Translations under genes and position numbers: made by a program
Source of the DNA: Sphingomonas sp. TREG-RG-20F-R18-01
Lineage (GTDB): Bacteria; Pseudomonadota; Alphaproteobacteria; Sphingomonadales; Sphingomonadaceae
DNA length: 64,000 nt
Assembly: GCF_022662475.1 (NCBI RefSeq)
Contig: NZ_JAKNQQ010000009.1
Span: 37,433-101,432, forward strand
Reading direction: 5' to 3'
Part shown: piece by piece, positions 48,261 to 57,218 of the stretch
How positions within the stretch are numbered: the first letter of the stretch is position 1
Layout: each line of letters starts with the position of its first letter
The notes under the pieces: model-generated
What the model was told of the DNA's origin: nothing
Seen by the model: only the letters and a program-made list of their open reading frames with translations
Databases searched by the model: none

Positions 48261-50619
48261 TAGCAAGCTGAAGCATAAGAAGATCGCGCTTCGCGAGGCG
48301 GATGACATCAAGTTCATCCCCTATACGCGACACGTCAACGATACCCTGGTCGCTCTCGAAGACGGCTCGCTCATGCGCATGTACCGCGTCGATGGGCGGC
48401 CGTTCGAGACCAGCGACATCTCCGACCTCAACACATGGCATAGCAAGCTCAACATCGCGTGGCGCTCGATCGGTGACGATCGCGTCGCCATGTGGACGCA
48501 TCTCGTGCGCACTGCGACCGACCCTGTTCTCGGGGGGGAGTTTCATTCCGACTTCGCCCGCCAGTTGCAGGAAAAGTACGCTGCGACACTGCGCGAGAAG
48601 GTCCTTTATCACAACGAGTTCTACGTCACGATCCTGGTGCGACCGTCGAGCATGGCGGGAGATCAGGTCGGGCGCTTCTTCTCGAAGAAGCAGGCCAACA
48701 CCGACATCGATGATCGCGCGATGGTGCTGATGGCGGACAAGTGCCGTGATTTTGAATCGCTGCTCGCCGACGTCGTGCCGGAGCCGTTGTCGCTCTACGA
48801 GAATAACGGCGTGATGTTTTCGCAGCCGATGGAGGTGCTGCACTTCGTCCTCACCGGCGATCGCATTCGTATACCGCTGCTGAACGGCAGACTCGGTCAG
48901 GCGCTCTACTCCTCGCGCATCGTGTTCGGTCGCGAAGCGGCAGAGATCCGTTTGCCGCACAAGTCGCATTACCTCGGCATGTTCGGGGTGCGTGAATATG
49001 TCGCCAGCACGCGCAGCGGGCAATTCAACAGCCTGCTGACGCTCGATTTCCCGTTCGTGCTGACCCAGAGCTTCGCGCCGCTGGTAAAGTCGGTCGCGAG
49101 TGAGCGCTTCACGAAAAAGTACAAGCAGATGGTGTCGTCGGACGACGCCGGTGTCAGCCAGGCCGAAGAGCTGCTCGAAGGTGTCGACGATCTGATGGCG
49201 AACCGGTTCGCCATGGGCGAGCATCATCTGTCGATCTCGGTGATCGATGAGGATCCGAAGCGTCTGCTGGAGCGGCTGTCGATCGCGCGATCGGCCGCTG
49301 CCGATACCGGCATGGTGATGGCGCGCGAGGACGTTGCGCTGGAAGCTGCCTTCTGGGCGCAGCTTCCCGGCAACTTCAAGATGCGGGCGCGGCCTGCGGT
49401 CATCAACACGCGCAATTTTGCGGCGCTCAGCCCGTTCTACACGTTCCCGGCCGGTCGCAAGTCCGGGAACCACTGGGGCGATGCGGTCACGCTGCTTAAG
49501 ACGCGCGCGGGCTCCTCGTTCTGGTTTAATTTCCACCGCGCCGACATCGGCCACACGCTCATCATCGGCCCGACGGGCGGTGGTAAGACGGTGCTGCAAA
49601 ACTTCCTGCAAGCGCAGCTCGAAAAGACTGGCGCCAAGCAGGTGTTCTTCGACAAGGATCGCGGTGCGGAGATCTTCGTGCGCGCGTGTGGCGGCACCTA
49701 TCTGGCGCTGCGTAAAGGCGAGCCGACCGGCTTCGCACCGCTGAAGGGGCTGACCGCCAGCCCGCATGACATCGCGTTCCTGCGGCAGTTCATCCGGGTG
49801 CTGGTGCGCCGAGAAAACCGCCCGCTCAGCGTCGCCGAAGAGCGGTTGATCGATGAGGGTATCGACGCCGTGATGCGCCTGCCCGCGCCCTCGCGCTCGT
49901 TCAGCGCTTTGCGCGAGATGCTGGGCTACTCCGATGCCGAGGGCATTGGGGCACGGCTCGAGCGCTGGTGCCTGGGCGGCCCGCTCGGGTGGGCGTTCGA
50001 CGGGGCGCAGGACGAGGTGTCGATGGCGGCGCAGTTCGTCGGCTTCGACATGACGGATTTCCTCGAAAACCCGGAGATCCGCACACCGACGATGCTGTAC
50101 CTCTTCCACCGCGTCGACGAGCTGCTGAACGGGCAGCGTGTCGTGGTCGACGTCGACGAGTTCTGGAAGGCGCTGGAGGATGATGCGTTCCGCGCCTTTG
50201 CGCAGGATGGTCTGAAAACCTTCCGTAAGCGCAACGCCTTCATGGTGTTCGGCACGCAGTCGCCGGCCGACGCGCTTCGCTCGCCGATTGCGCACTCGAT
50301 TATCGAGCAGACGGCGACCAAGATCCTGTTGCCCAATTCGGACGCGAAGCGGTCGGATTATTGCGACGGGCTGGGCCTGACCGAGGCGGAGTACCGGTTG
50401 ATCCGTGAGGATCTGACCCCGGAGAGCCGGACCTTCCTGGTCAAGCAGGGTCACACCTCGATCGTGGCGAAGCTCGATCTAGGTGGGATGCCGAACGAGT
50501 TGAAAGTGCTTTCTGGCCGCGAGGAAACGCTCGTCGCCATGGAGGAGGCCATTGCCCATGCGGGCAGGGATCCCGCGGCGTGGCTGCCGCACTTCTACGC
50601 CAACCAAAGGAGAAGCTGA
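48253..50619 (+). CDS. virB4: VirB4 T4SS ATPase
   Basis: A 788-residue protein with the CagE/TrbE/VirB N-terminal region ('AREYVASTRSG'-like 'FGVREYVASTRSGQFNSLL') and a C-terminal ATPase: Walker A 'LIIGPTGGGKTVL' (about 437-449) and Walker B 'RVVVDVDEFWKAL' (about 627-639), then 'FGTQSPADAL'. It powers pilus biogenesis and substrate transfer. It overlaps virB3. Confidence 0.96.
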   Translation: MTDSKLKHKKIALREADDIKFIPYTRHVNDTLVALEDGSLMRMYRVDGRPFETSDISDLNTWHSKLNIAWRSIGDDRVAMWTHLVRTATDPVLGGEFHSDFARQLQEKYAATLREKVLYHNEFYVTILVRPSSMAGDQVGRFFSKKQANTDIDDRAMVLMADKCRDFESLLADVVPEPLSLYENNGVMFSQPMEVLHFVLTGDRIRIPLLNGRLGQALYSSRIVFGREAAEIRLPHKSHYLGMFGVREYVASTRSGQFNSLLTLDFPFVLTQSFAPLVKSVASERFTKKYKQMVSSDDAGVSQAEELLEGVDDLMANRFAMGEHHLSISVIDEDPKRLLERLSIARSAAADTGMVMAREDVALEAAFWAQLPGNFKMRARPAVINTRNFAALSPFYTFPAGRKSGNHWGDAVTLLKTRAGSSFWFNFHRADIGHTLIIGPTGGGKTVLQNFLQAQLEKTGAKQVFFDKDRGAEIFVRACGGTYLALRKGEPTGFAPLKGLTASPHDIAFLRQFIRVLVRRENRPLSVAEERLIDEGIDAVMRLPAPSRSFSALREMLGYSDAEGIGARLERWCLGGPLGWAFDGAQDEVSMAAQFVGFDMTDFLENPEIRTPTMLYLFHRVDELLNGQRVVVDVDEFWKALEDDAFRAFAQDGLKTFRKRNAFMVFGTQSPADALRSPIAHSIIEQTATKILLPNSDAKRSDYCDGLGLTEAEYRLIREDLTPESRTFLVKQGHTSIVAKLDLGGMPNELKVLSGREETLVAMEEAIAHAGRDPAAWLPHFYANQRRS

Positions 50620-50620
50620 C

Positions 50621-51343
50621 ATGTCGCTCAAGAACATCATCATGTTTGCAGCCGCGCCGGTCGCGCTCGCTGCGTTCGCGTCGCCGGCCGCGGCCCAGGG
50701 CATCCCTGTGTTCGATACCTCGACCTACGTGCAAGCGCTCGCGCAGGTCCAGAATACGGTCAAGATGATCGATCAGGGAAAGCAACAGATCCAGCAAGCA
50801 CAGCAGACGTTCGATTCCCTTTCGAAGCTAACCAACGTCAACAGCATTGCGCCCCAGTTGCTCAATTCGCAGGTGCGTAACCTCCTGCCCAACACGACGA
50901 TCGATGTTGCGACGCTGACGGGAGGAGACTTGACCAAGCTTGGCTCACTGTCCGGCTTGGCGAGCAACATCCAGTCTCGCTACGGGCTGTCGCCAAGCGG
51001 ATCATCTGCTGACGCAGCTTACGCACAGGCGCTGAAGGATGCCACGGGGTCCGCTGCGGCAACTGCCGCGATGGGCGAGAACACGCTTAGCGTCGCGCAG
51101 ACCAGGATGCAGGGCCTCGACCAGCTTCGCGCCCAGCTCGATAACGCCAAAGATCCAAAAGACGTCATGGATCTTCAGGCCCGCGTTGCGGTCGAACAGG
51201 CGCAACTTCAGAACGACATGATTAAAATGCAAGCGATCCAGATGGCGCAAGCCGGTGAGTCCAATCTGGCAAATAGCGGCGCAGAAGCTGCGGCAGCTCG
51301 AAATGCCGCCGCTTTCTACGATGCAAATACGATCAGGAAGTAA
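50621..51343 (+). CDS. virB5: VirB5 pilus-tip/adhesin-like T4SS protein
   Basis: A 240-residue protein starting at ATG 50621 after AAGGAGAAG. It has a signal peptide ('APVALAAFASPAAAQ') and a long helical bundle rich in Gln ('QQIQQAQQTFDSLSKLTNVN', 'TRMQGLDQLRAQLDNAKD'). This is the VirB5/TrbJ pattern of a minor pilus component. The 3' quarter becomes more A/T-rich than the rest of the operon. Confidence 0.9.
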   Translation: MSLKNIIMFAAAPVALAAFASPAAAQGIPVFDTSTYVQALAQVQNTVKMIDQGKQQIQQAQQTFDSLSKLTNVNSIAPQLLNSQVRNLLPNTTIDVATLTGGDLTKLGSLSGLASNIQSRYGLSPSGSSADAAYAQALKDATGSAAATAAMGENTLSVAQTRMQGLDQLRAQLDNAKDPKDVMDLQARVAVEQAQLQNDMIKMQAIQMAQAGESNLANSGAEAAAARNAAAFYDANTIRK

Positions 51344-51344
51344 A

Positions 51345-51614
51345 ATGAAGAAGTTCTTGCCAGTTTTCGCATTGGTTGTTGTTTGCGGCTGCCAACAGGA
51401 GGTCACCATACCAACAGCACAAGAGCTGATCGCCAACCGCCCGTTGCTCAAAGAGTGGCAGACAAAATGCGACACAGGGAAGTATGGCCACCTCACTGCT
51501 GATCAGAAAGCTAGGTATTGCTCCACAACTCAGGAGGCCACCATATCTGTTACCGAGGCAGCCGCTGCGCAGAGCGCGATCGACTTCTACAATGCTAATA
51601 CAAAAAGAAAATAG
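51345..51614 (+). CDS. eexN: EexN-family entry-exclusion lipoprotein
   Basis: An 89-residue protein with a lipoprotein signal ('FALVVVCGCQQE', lipobox VCGC) and the EexN body: 'TAQELIANRPLLKEWQTKCD' and 'LTADQKARYCSTTQEA' with the conserved cysteines. Such proteins stop redundant transfer between cells that carry the same plasmid. Its place between virB5 and virB6 is the usual one. The stretch is A/T-rich compared with the operon. Confidence 0.85.
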   Translation: MKKFLPVFALVVVCGCQQEVTIPTAQELIANRPLLKEWQTKCDTGKYGHLTADQKARYCSTTQEATISVTEAAAAQSAIDFYNANTKRK

Positions 51615-51659
51615 TTTTATCGTGTAAATCTGTGTCTATATCTTTGAGGTTTAGCGACA

Positions 51660-52715
51660 ATGCCAAATGCCGCCCCCGTCAATATCATGACGCTGTTCAC
51701 GACAATGTATTCGTACGTGGAGACGGCTATTGCTACCTCTGTTGCCTCCTTTGGTTCGGGGCTCGTTACATTCGTTGCTGCGCCACTTGCGCTTGCCGCA
51801 GTAATCTATTTTCTTCTGCTAGGCTTTGCAGTTCTAAGGGGCGCGATACAAGCGCCTCTACGAGAGCTGGTCTTCCAAGCGGGCAAAGTCGGGTTCGCGA
51901 TCGCCGCTGCGAGCGCAGTCGGCTATTCGGCGTTCGTCGTCAATGTAGTGACGAACCTGCCAAGTGAGATCATTGCGGCGGGGTCGGGCACTCCTGTCAC
52001 GAACCCTGGCACGACTTTCGATACGTATGTCTCCGATACTAGCAAGCTAGCAAGCAGGATGAGTGCGGCCAATGCAAAGGTACAGTTGATGCCTTCGAAG
52101 GGCCTAACTGACGTACGAACGCCACTTATTCAGCTCAGATGTTGGGTAATTACCTATCTTTGCATTGGTATTCTTTACGTTTTCGCGTTTTTCTCCGCCT
52201 CTATCGGTTTTTGTATCGTCATCTTTGCCAAGCTGTCGGTCGCAATTTGTGTCGCTCTCGCACCGCTCGCGCTTGCTTGCTTGCTGTTCAATTCGTCTCG
52301 CTGGCTATTTGATGGTTGGTTGAAACAGACAGCCAATTACATTCTGCTGATGGTTATAATGGCAATTATGACCAAGTTCATTACCGGTCTACAAGAGGCG
52401 GCAATGGATGGAATCATGGGGTCGGTTGGGGATGGTTCCGGCTTCGTGACTATAGAGGGTACGACGTTTACCTTGTCAGCCGATCTCATGCTTGCTGCGA
52501 CCTTGGCTTGCTGCGCAATATACATCGTCGGCTCTATATTCTTCTTCCAGTCGCCCTCCATTGCCGCAGGCATAGCTGGTGGTGCTTCCTCAGGTGGTCA
52601 TGGCTTCTTGCAAACCGGCGCGAACATGATGGCGAATAAGTTGATGTTTAAGCGCGCAACGCAGCAGGGGTCAAATTCTGGCGGTCGGGGCGGGTCTGCC
52701 AATCGATCGTCGTAG
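51660..52715 (+). CDS. virB6: VirB6 polytopic inner-membrane T4SS protein
   Basis: A 351-residue TrbL/VirB6 protein with at least six membrane segments, for example 'FVAAPLALAAVIYFLLLGFA', 'CIGILYVFAFFSASIGFCIV', 'LSVAICVALAPLALACLLF' and 'LLMVIMAIMTKFITGL'. It forms the inner-membrane path for DNA. GAGG precedes the ATG by 10 nt. Base composition is clearly A/T-richer than virB4 or virB8-11, like eexN. The C-terminus is Gly/Ser-rich. Confidence 0.92.
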   Translation: MPNAAPVNIMTLFTTMYSYVETAIATSVASFGSGLVTFVAAPLALAAVIYFLLLGFAVLRGAIQAPLRELVFQAGKVGFAIAAASAVGYSAFVVNVVTNLPSEIIAAGSGTPVTNPGTTFDTYVSDTSKLASRMSAANAKVQLMPSKGLTDVRTPLIQLRCWVITYLCIGILYVFAFFSASIGFCIVIFAKLSVAICVALAPLALACLLFNSSRWLFDGWLKQTANYILLMVIMAIMTKFITGLQEAAMDGIMGSVGDGSGFVTIEGTTFTLSADLMLAATLACCAIYIVGSIFFFQSPSIAAGIAGGASSGGHGFLQTGANMMANKLMFKRATQQGSNSGGRGGSANRSS

Positions 52716-52789
52716 ATCGGCTGACCGGCCGCTCTCGACTCACCAATCACGCACACCGCCCGCGCGGCACAGATACGAACGGAGACCGT

Positions 52790-53191
52790 ATGAAAAGGCT
52801 GACTATCGTGGCGTTAGGCGCGCTCGCGCTTAGCGGTTGCACCGGGACTCACATCAAACCCCCATCGGTTTGCAACGGCAAGCACCGGCGACCCGCTAAT
52901 CTGTATGGGACGATCCTGCCGAGCCTTCCGGTGCCGCTTTCTGGGTCGCAGCAAGGTGCGGGTCAGTCGATGGTCGCGCCGCCAAGCGGCGCAACGTCAC
53001 CGGCTCCTGCCGCTCCATCAGACCCGGTGTTGATGCGGGACGATGTGCCCACTCCGGCCCCCACCCCTTCCCCGTCCCAGACGCCTGGGGCAGCGCCTGC
53101 TGCGCCAATGGGGCCTGGTGCGATGAATGTTCCACGATCAGCGCGTCGGACGTCCCAGCGGGATGTCGCGCTGTCTTACTCCTCCTGCTGA
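52790..53191 (+). CDS. VirB7-like/transfer lipoprotein
   Basis: A 133-residue protein with a lipoprotein signal ('IVALGALALSGCTGT') and 'KPPSVCNGKHRRPANLYG' shortly after, typical of short outer-membrane lipoproteins in this position. The remainder is Pro/Ala/Ser-rich and low in complexity. By position and lipobox it is the VirB7 equivalent that anchors VirB9. A disulfide partner Cys may be the one in 'SVCNG'. Confidence 0.72.
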   Translation: MKRLTIVALGALALSGCTGTHIKPPSVCNGKHRRPANLYGTILPSLPVPLSGSQQGAGQSMVAPPSGATSPAPAAPSDPVLMRDDVPTPAPTPSPSQTPGAAPAAPMGPGAMNVPRSARRTSQRDVALSYSSC

Positions 53192-53204
53192 AGGGATCGG
53201 CGCC

Positions 53205-53882
53205 ATGGGCGTGGTGAAGTCCGAAGACAAAGAGAAATACTTCGAGACGTCGAGGACGTGGGAACACGACCGTATGCGGGCGGCGATCCAGTCGAAGAAG
53301 CTTGCTTGGGGCGTTGCCGCGGGTGCTTGCGCGCTTTCGGTTGCGTCGGTTGCTGCCGTCGCGATGCTGGCGCCGCTGAAGACGGTGGAGCCCTATGTCA
53401 TCCGGGTCGATAAATCGTCCGGCGAGACGCAGGTCATCACGGCCCTGAAGGGGCCGCGGCCGCGCACCTATGACGATGCGGTCAACCGCTATTTCATCTC
53501 GCAATATGTGCGTCTGCGCGAAGGGTGGCTGAACGACGCAGCGCGCGAGAACGCCTATACCGTGATGCTGATGAGCGATCAGTTCGAGGGGCCTCGCTAC
53601 CTGAGCGGCGTTCAGGCCAACAACAAGAACGCGCCCTCGAACATCTATGGTGAGAAGGGCTTTGTCTCGATCTCGATCCGGACAATCAGCTTCCTCAGCC
53701 CGACCGTTGCGCAGGTTCGCTACACCAAGATCATCACAGTAGGTCAAAACACACCGGTCGCGCAGAACTGGAACGCGATTCTGACCTTCAGGTACACCAC
53801 GGCGCCTGAGCATGAGAAGGATCGCAATCTCGATCCGCTCGGCTTCCAGGTCGTCAATTATCGTTCCGATCCGGAGGCGTGA
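53205..53882 (+). CDS. virB8: VirB8 T4SS inner-membrane scaffold
   Basis: A 225-residue protein with an N-terminal cytoplasmic part ('SEDKEKYFETSRTWEHDRMR'), one transmembrane helix ('GVAAGACALSVASVAAVAML') and the periplasmic VirB8 NTF2-like domain ('YDDAVNRYFISQYVRLREG', 'VARNWNAILTFRY'-type 'AQNWNAILTFRYTT'). It nucleates the inner-membrane complex. Confidence 0.95.
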   Translation: MGVVKSEDKEKYFETSRTWEHDRMRAAIQSKKLAWGVAAGACALSVASVAAVAMLAPLKTVEPYVIRVDKSSGETQVITALKGPRPRTYDDAVNRYFISQYVRLREGWLNDAARENAYTVMLMSDQFEGPRYLSGVQANNKNAPSNIYGEKGFVSISIRTISFLSPTVAQVRYTKIITVGQNTPVAQNWNAILTFRYTTAPEHEKDRNLDPLGFQVVNYRSDPEA

Positions 53883-53883
53883 G

Positions 53884-54891
53884 ATGAGCGATCAGCCAAA
53901 CATTCTGGACGATGGCGAGCGCGTCGCCGTCCCCTTCATGCCAGAGCTTCGCAAGAAACTCATTGTTCGCTTGTCACCGTCCACGACGGAGTTGGTGGTG
54001 ACAGAGACCGGCTCGCAGAGCCGGTTCTGGCGCTCGGTTGGTGCGGTGTGGCGACGCCTTATTGCGTTGTCGATCGTCGGGGCTTGTGCGGTCACGTTGA
54101 TGCCGCAAGCGGCGTTCGCGTCGGAGACACCGATCCCTGGCGGGAAGGACGCGCGCGTCCGCAACGTCAATTACGATCCCGACCAGGTGGTGACGATCGT
54201 CGGCAGTTTCCGCCACGCGATCGAGATCCAGTTTGGTCCCGGTGAGACGGTGACGCAGGCGGCGCTCGGCGACACGGTGTCGTGGCAGATCGCGCCGGTC
54301 GGCAACGTCGTCTTCCTGAAGCCGCGCGAGAAGGCGGGAGGGACGAACCTGATCGTCATCACCAACGCTGGCGGAACGCCGCGGACCTACCATTTCAACC
54401 TGTCGCTCGGGACGGGCGATACCATGTATGGCGTCCGCTTCCGTTATCCGCGCGAGGAGCGCGCCATGGCGGCCCTGCAGGTCCAGCTCGCACAGGTACA
54501 AACCGCCAAGGCGATCGAGACCGGCGTCGCCCAGGCCGCGCTCGATCATGCCGTGATCGAGGGCACCCGGAACATGAATTATACGGTGCAGGGCGATTCC
54601 GCGCTGCAACCGACCGAGATCTCCGACAATGGCGAGTTCACGGTGCTGCGCTATCCGGGGCACGCCGACATCCCTTCGATCTTCGCGGTCGACGTCGACG
54701 GGACCGAGACCATCGTCCCCTACGATGTGCGCGAGGATTTTGTGGTGATCCATGCCGTCTATCATCAGCTCCGCCTGCGTCGGGGAACGACGGTGCTGTG
54801 CATCTACAACGAGGCACCGCTGCGCAACGATCGCGGCGATCGGACGGGCACCGTTTCGAATGTGGTCGAGCGCAAAGTGAAGGGACAGTAA
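53884..54891 (+). CDS. virB9: VirB9 outer-membrane core T4SS protein
   Basis: A 335-residue protein. An N-terminal cytoplasmic-type extension of about 55 residues precedes the signal segment ('LSIVGACAVTLMPQAAFA'). The VirB9/CagX domain has 'DARVRNVNYDPDQVVTIVGS' and C-terminal 'YNEAPLRNDRGDRTGTV'. The extension before the signal is unusual; an inner start could exist, but no better RBS is seen. It overlaps virB8 closely (1 nt gap). Confidence 0.92.
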   Translation: MSDQPNILDDGERVAVPFMPELRKKLIVRLSPSTTELVVTETGSQSRFWRSVGAVWRRLIALSIVGACAVTLMPQAAFASETPIPGGKDARVRNVNYDPDQVVTIVGSFRHAIEIQFGPGETVTQAALGDTVSWQIAPVGNVVFLKPREKAGGTNLIVITNAGGTPRTYHFNLSLGTGDTMYGVRFRYPREERAMAALQVQLAQVQTAKAIETGVAQAALDHAVIEGTRNMNYTVQGDSALQPTEISDNGEFTVLRYPGHADIPSIFAVDVDGTETIVPYDVREDFVVIHAVYHQLRLRRGTTVLCIYNEAPLRNDRGDRTGTVSNVVERKVKGQ

Positions 54892-54892
54892 C

Positions 54893-56179
54893 ATGGTCGA
54901 CACTGTGATTGATCGGGGCGGCAACGTCGCTGCCGATACCGTCCCTTCGAGCGACATCGATACCCCGGTCACGCGCAGTGGCGGGTGGGGCAACATCGCT
55001 TTGATCGGCGCCGGGGTCGGTCTCCTCGGCACGATGGGCGGCCTCATGATTGGCTATAGTGCGTTTCATCACTCTGCCAGCACGGAGGCTGCTGCGCAGC
55101 CGGCGAAGGCCAGCGAGCGGTCCGTGGACGACGTGATGGGGTCGTCGACCGCGCAGCGCGCGGCGTTGGCGGGTCAGCTCGGCCAGACCGGGGCCGCGCA
55201 AACTGACGTCTTCGGGCGGCCGATTAACCCAGCGGCCGGCGCGCAGGTTGCCGACGCGAACGGAAACCCCGTGCCGGCAACAACCACGGCGTCAAACGGG
55301 CAGCAGTCGCCGGCACAGCGGCGCGCGGAGCAAGCTCGCGCCATGGCGGATGCGGCGCGGCGATCGCCGATCATGGCCTTTGGCAATACGGGCATGGCGT
55401 CGGCCGTGCCTGGCTCTGGCGTGGAAAGGCAACAGGGCGCCGGGCAGGACGATGGGTCCCGTGGTGGGCAATCGACGGTTGCGCGTCGCGAGCTCGGTGC
55501 GAGCGGTTTCGGCGCGCCGGGTGACGACGCCCCGGCTGAGCCGGCAAAGGGCGCAACCGATTTCAGCGACCAGCTCGGCCACTCCGCGATTCAGACGGTG
55601 CGGGCGACGATGGTCGCCGATCGCAACCTGCTACTGAGCGCAGGCACCGTGATCCCCTGCACGCTTCAGACGGCGATCAACTCAACGCAGGCTGGGTTCG
55701 TGTCGTGCGTCATCAATCACGACGTCTATTCGGAGAACGGCCGCATTGTCCTCCTCGACAAGGGGACGAAGGTGCTCGGGCAGTATTCGGGCGGTATCAC
55801 GCAAGGGCAGGCTCGCCTGTTCGTGCTGTGGACCCGCGCGTTGACGCCTCGCGGCGTTGCGATCGACCTCGGTTCGCCTGCGGCCGACGGTCTCGGCCGC
55901 GCGGGGCTTCCGGGCGGGGTGGATACGCAGTTCTGGGCGCGGTTTGGCGTCGGGTTGGTTATTTCGGTGCTGGAAGATGCCTCGCAGATCGCGAGCCGCT
56001 CGCTCGCCGGTGAGGGTAGCAACACGACGCAGGTTCCGAGCACGACCGGATCAACCGTCCTCCAGTCGACGATGCAGATCAAGCCGATCCTGAAGAAGAA
56101 TCAGGGCGACACGGCTGCGATCTTCGTCGCCAAGGACTTCGATTTCCGCTCGGTTTATGACGTGGGGCTGAGGCGCTAA
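54893..56179 (+). CDS. virB10: VirB10 envelope-spanning T4SS protein
   Basis: A 428-residue protein with an N-terminal cytoplasmic part, one transmembrane helix ('ALIGAGVGLLGTMGGLMIGY'), a Pro/Gln/Ala-rich periplasmic stretch and the C-terminal VirB10/TrbI beta-barrel domain ('LLSAGTVIPCTLQTAINST', 'GRIVLLDKGTKVLGQYSGG', 'GSPAADGLGRAGLPGGVDTQ'). It links inner and outer membranes and gates the channel. Confidence 0.95.
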   Translation: MVDTVIDRGGNVAADTVPSSDIDTPVTRSGGWGNIALIGAGVGLLGTMGGLMIGYSAFHHSASTEAAAQPAKASERSVDDVMGSSTAQRAALAGQLGQTGAAQTDVFGRPINPAAGAQVADANGNPVPATTTASNGQQSPAQRRAEQARAMADAARRSPIMAFGNTGMASAVPGSGVERQQGAGQDDGSRGGQSTVARRELGASGFGAPGDDAPAEPAKGATDFSDQLGHSAIQTVRATMVADRNLLLSAGTVIPCTLQTAINSTQAGFVSCVINHDVYSENGRIVLLDKGTKVLGQYSGGITQGQARLFVLWTRALTPRGVAIDLGSPAADGLGRAGLPGGVDTQFWARFGVGLVISVLEDASQIASRSLAGEGSNTTQVPSTTGSTVLQSTMQIKPILKKNQGDTAAIFVAKDFDFRSVYDVGLRR

Positions 56180-56183
56180 GCCG

Positions 56184-57206
56184 ATGGCATCCAGTCCTAC
56201 GTCGCTCATCTATGAGCATAATGCCGAGCCTATCCGACGGCACCTCGAGCGCGACGACGTGACCGAGCTGGTCATCAACGAGCCGGGAGTGATCGGTCTC
56301 GAAACCCGTAACGGCTGGGAGTGGCATGACGAGCCGGCGTTGGACAACGCCGCGCTCATGACGTTGGCGAAGCTGATCGCCGGTCTGACCAAGCAGGATA
56401 TCAACTCCGAATATCCGGTCTGCTCCTCGGTTCTGCCGGGGGGCGAACGTGCCCAGGTCGTCGTGCCCCCGGCGGTCGAGCAAGGTTGCATCTCGATCAC
56501 GATCCGCAAAGCGTCGGGCGTGACGATGAACATCGACGACTTCGAGCGCGCCGGCCTGTTCAGCGAGGTCCGCGCGCATGGTCTGTACGGGGACGTCGAT
56601 GCCGATCTGCTGCGCCTGCGCGAAGCGGGCGACTGGCGCGGCTTTTTCAAGCTGGCGGTCGAAGCGCGGAAAAACATCCTGATTTCCGGCGCGACCGGCT
56701 CGGGCAAAACTAGCTTCTCGAAGGGGCTCATCAAGCTGATCCCGGACTATGAGCGGATCCTGACGATCGAGGACACGCGCGAGCTGGTCGTGCCGCAGCG
56801 CAACCACGTCCACATGATGTACGCCAAGGACGGCAAGAGCCTCCAGAAGGCCGGCGCCAAGGAATTGCTGGAATCGGCGCTGCGTATGCGGCCCGATCGG
56901 ATCCTCCTCCAGGAGCTGCGCGACGGCACGGCGTTTTTCTACCTGCGCAACGTCAACAGCGGCCATCCCGGCTCGATCACGACGGTCCACGCCAACACGG
57001 CTGAGGGCGCGTTCGAGCAGCTCACGCTGCTGGTGAAGGAGTCGGAGGGCGGCAACGATCTCGATCGGCATGATATCCGATCGCTGCTGCGCTCGCTGGT
57101 CGATATCGTCGTGCAGATGCACCGCCTCCCGCCTGGCGAGGGTCGGCCGGCGCGCTATCGCATGACGGAAGTCTGGTTCGATCCTGCGAGCAAGCCGAAC
57201 GATTGA
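56184..57206 (+). CDS. virB11: VirB11 hexameric ATPase
   Basis: A 340-residue secretion ATPase: Walker A 'ISGATGSGKTSFSKGLI' (about 168-184), Asp box 'ILTIEDTRELVVPQ', Walker B-like 'RPDRILLQELRDGTAFFYL' and His box 'SGHPGSITTVHANT'. It energises pilus formation and substrate handover with VirB4 and VirD4. Confidence 0.96.
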   Translation: MASSPTSLIYEHNAEPIRRHLERDDVTELVINEPGVIGLETRNGWEWHDEPALDNAALMTLAKLIAGLTKQDINSEYPVCSSVLPGGERAQVVVPPAVEQGCISITIRKASGVTMNIDDFERAGLFSEVRAHGLYGDVDADLLRLREAGDWRGFFKLAVEARKNILISGATGSGKTSFSKGLIKLIPDYERILTIEDTRELVVPQRNHVHMMYAKDGKSLQKAGAKELLESALRMRPDRILLQELRDGTAFFYLRNVNSGHPGSITTVHANTAEGAFEQLTLLVKESEGGNDLDRHDIRSLLRSLVDIVVQMHRLPPGEGRPARYRMTEVWFDPASKPND

Positions 57207-57218
57207 GGAGAGTATGGC

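Noticed and set aside
48124..50454. 776-codon open frame on the minus strand
   Set aside because: It is antisense to virB4, which has clear Walker motifs and operon context.
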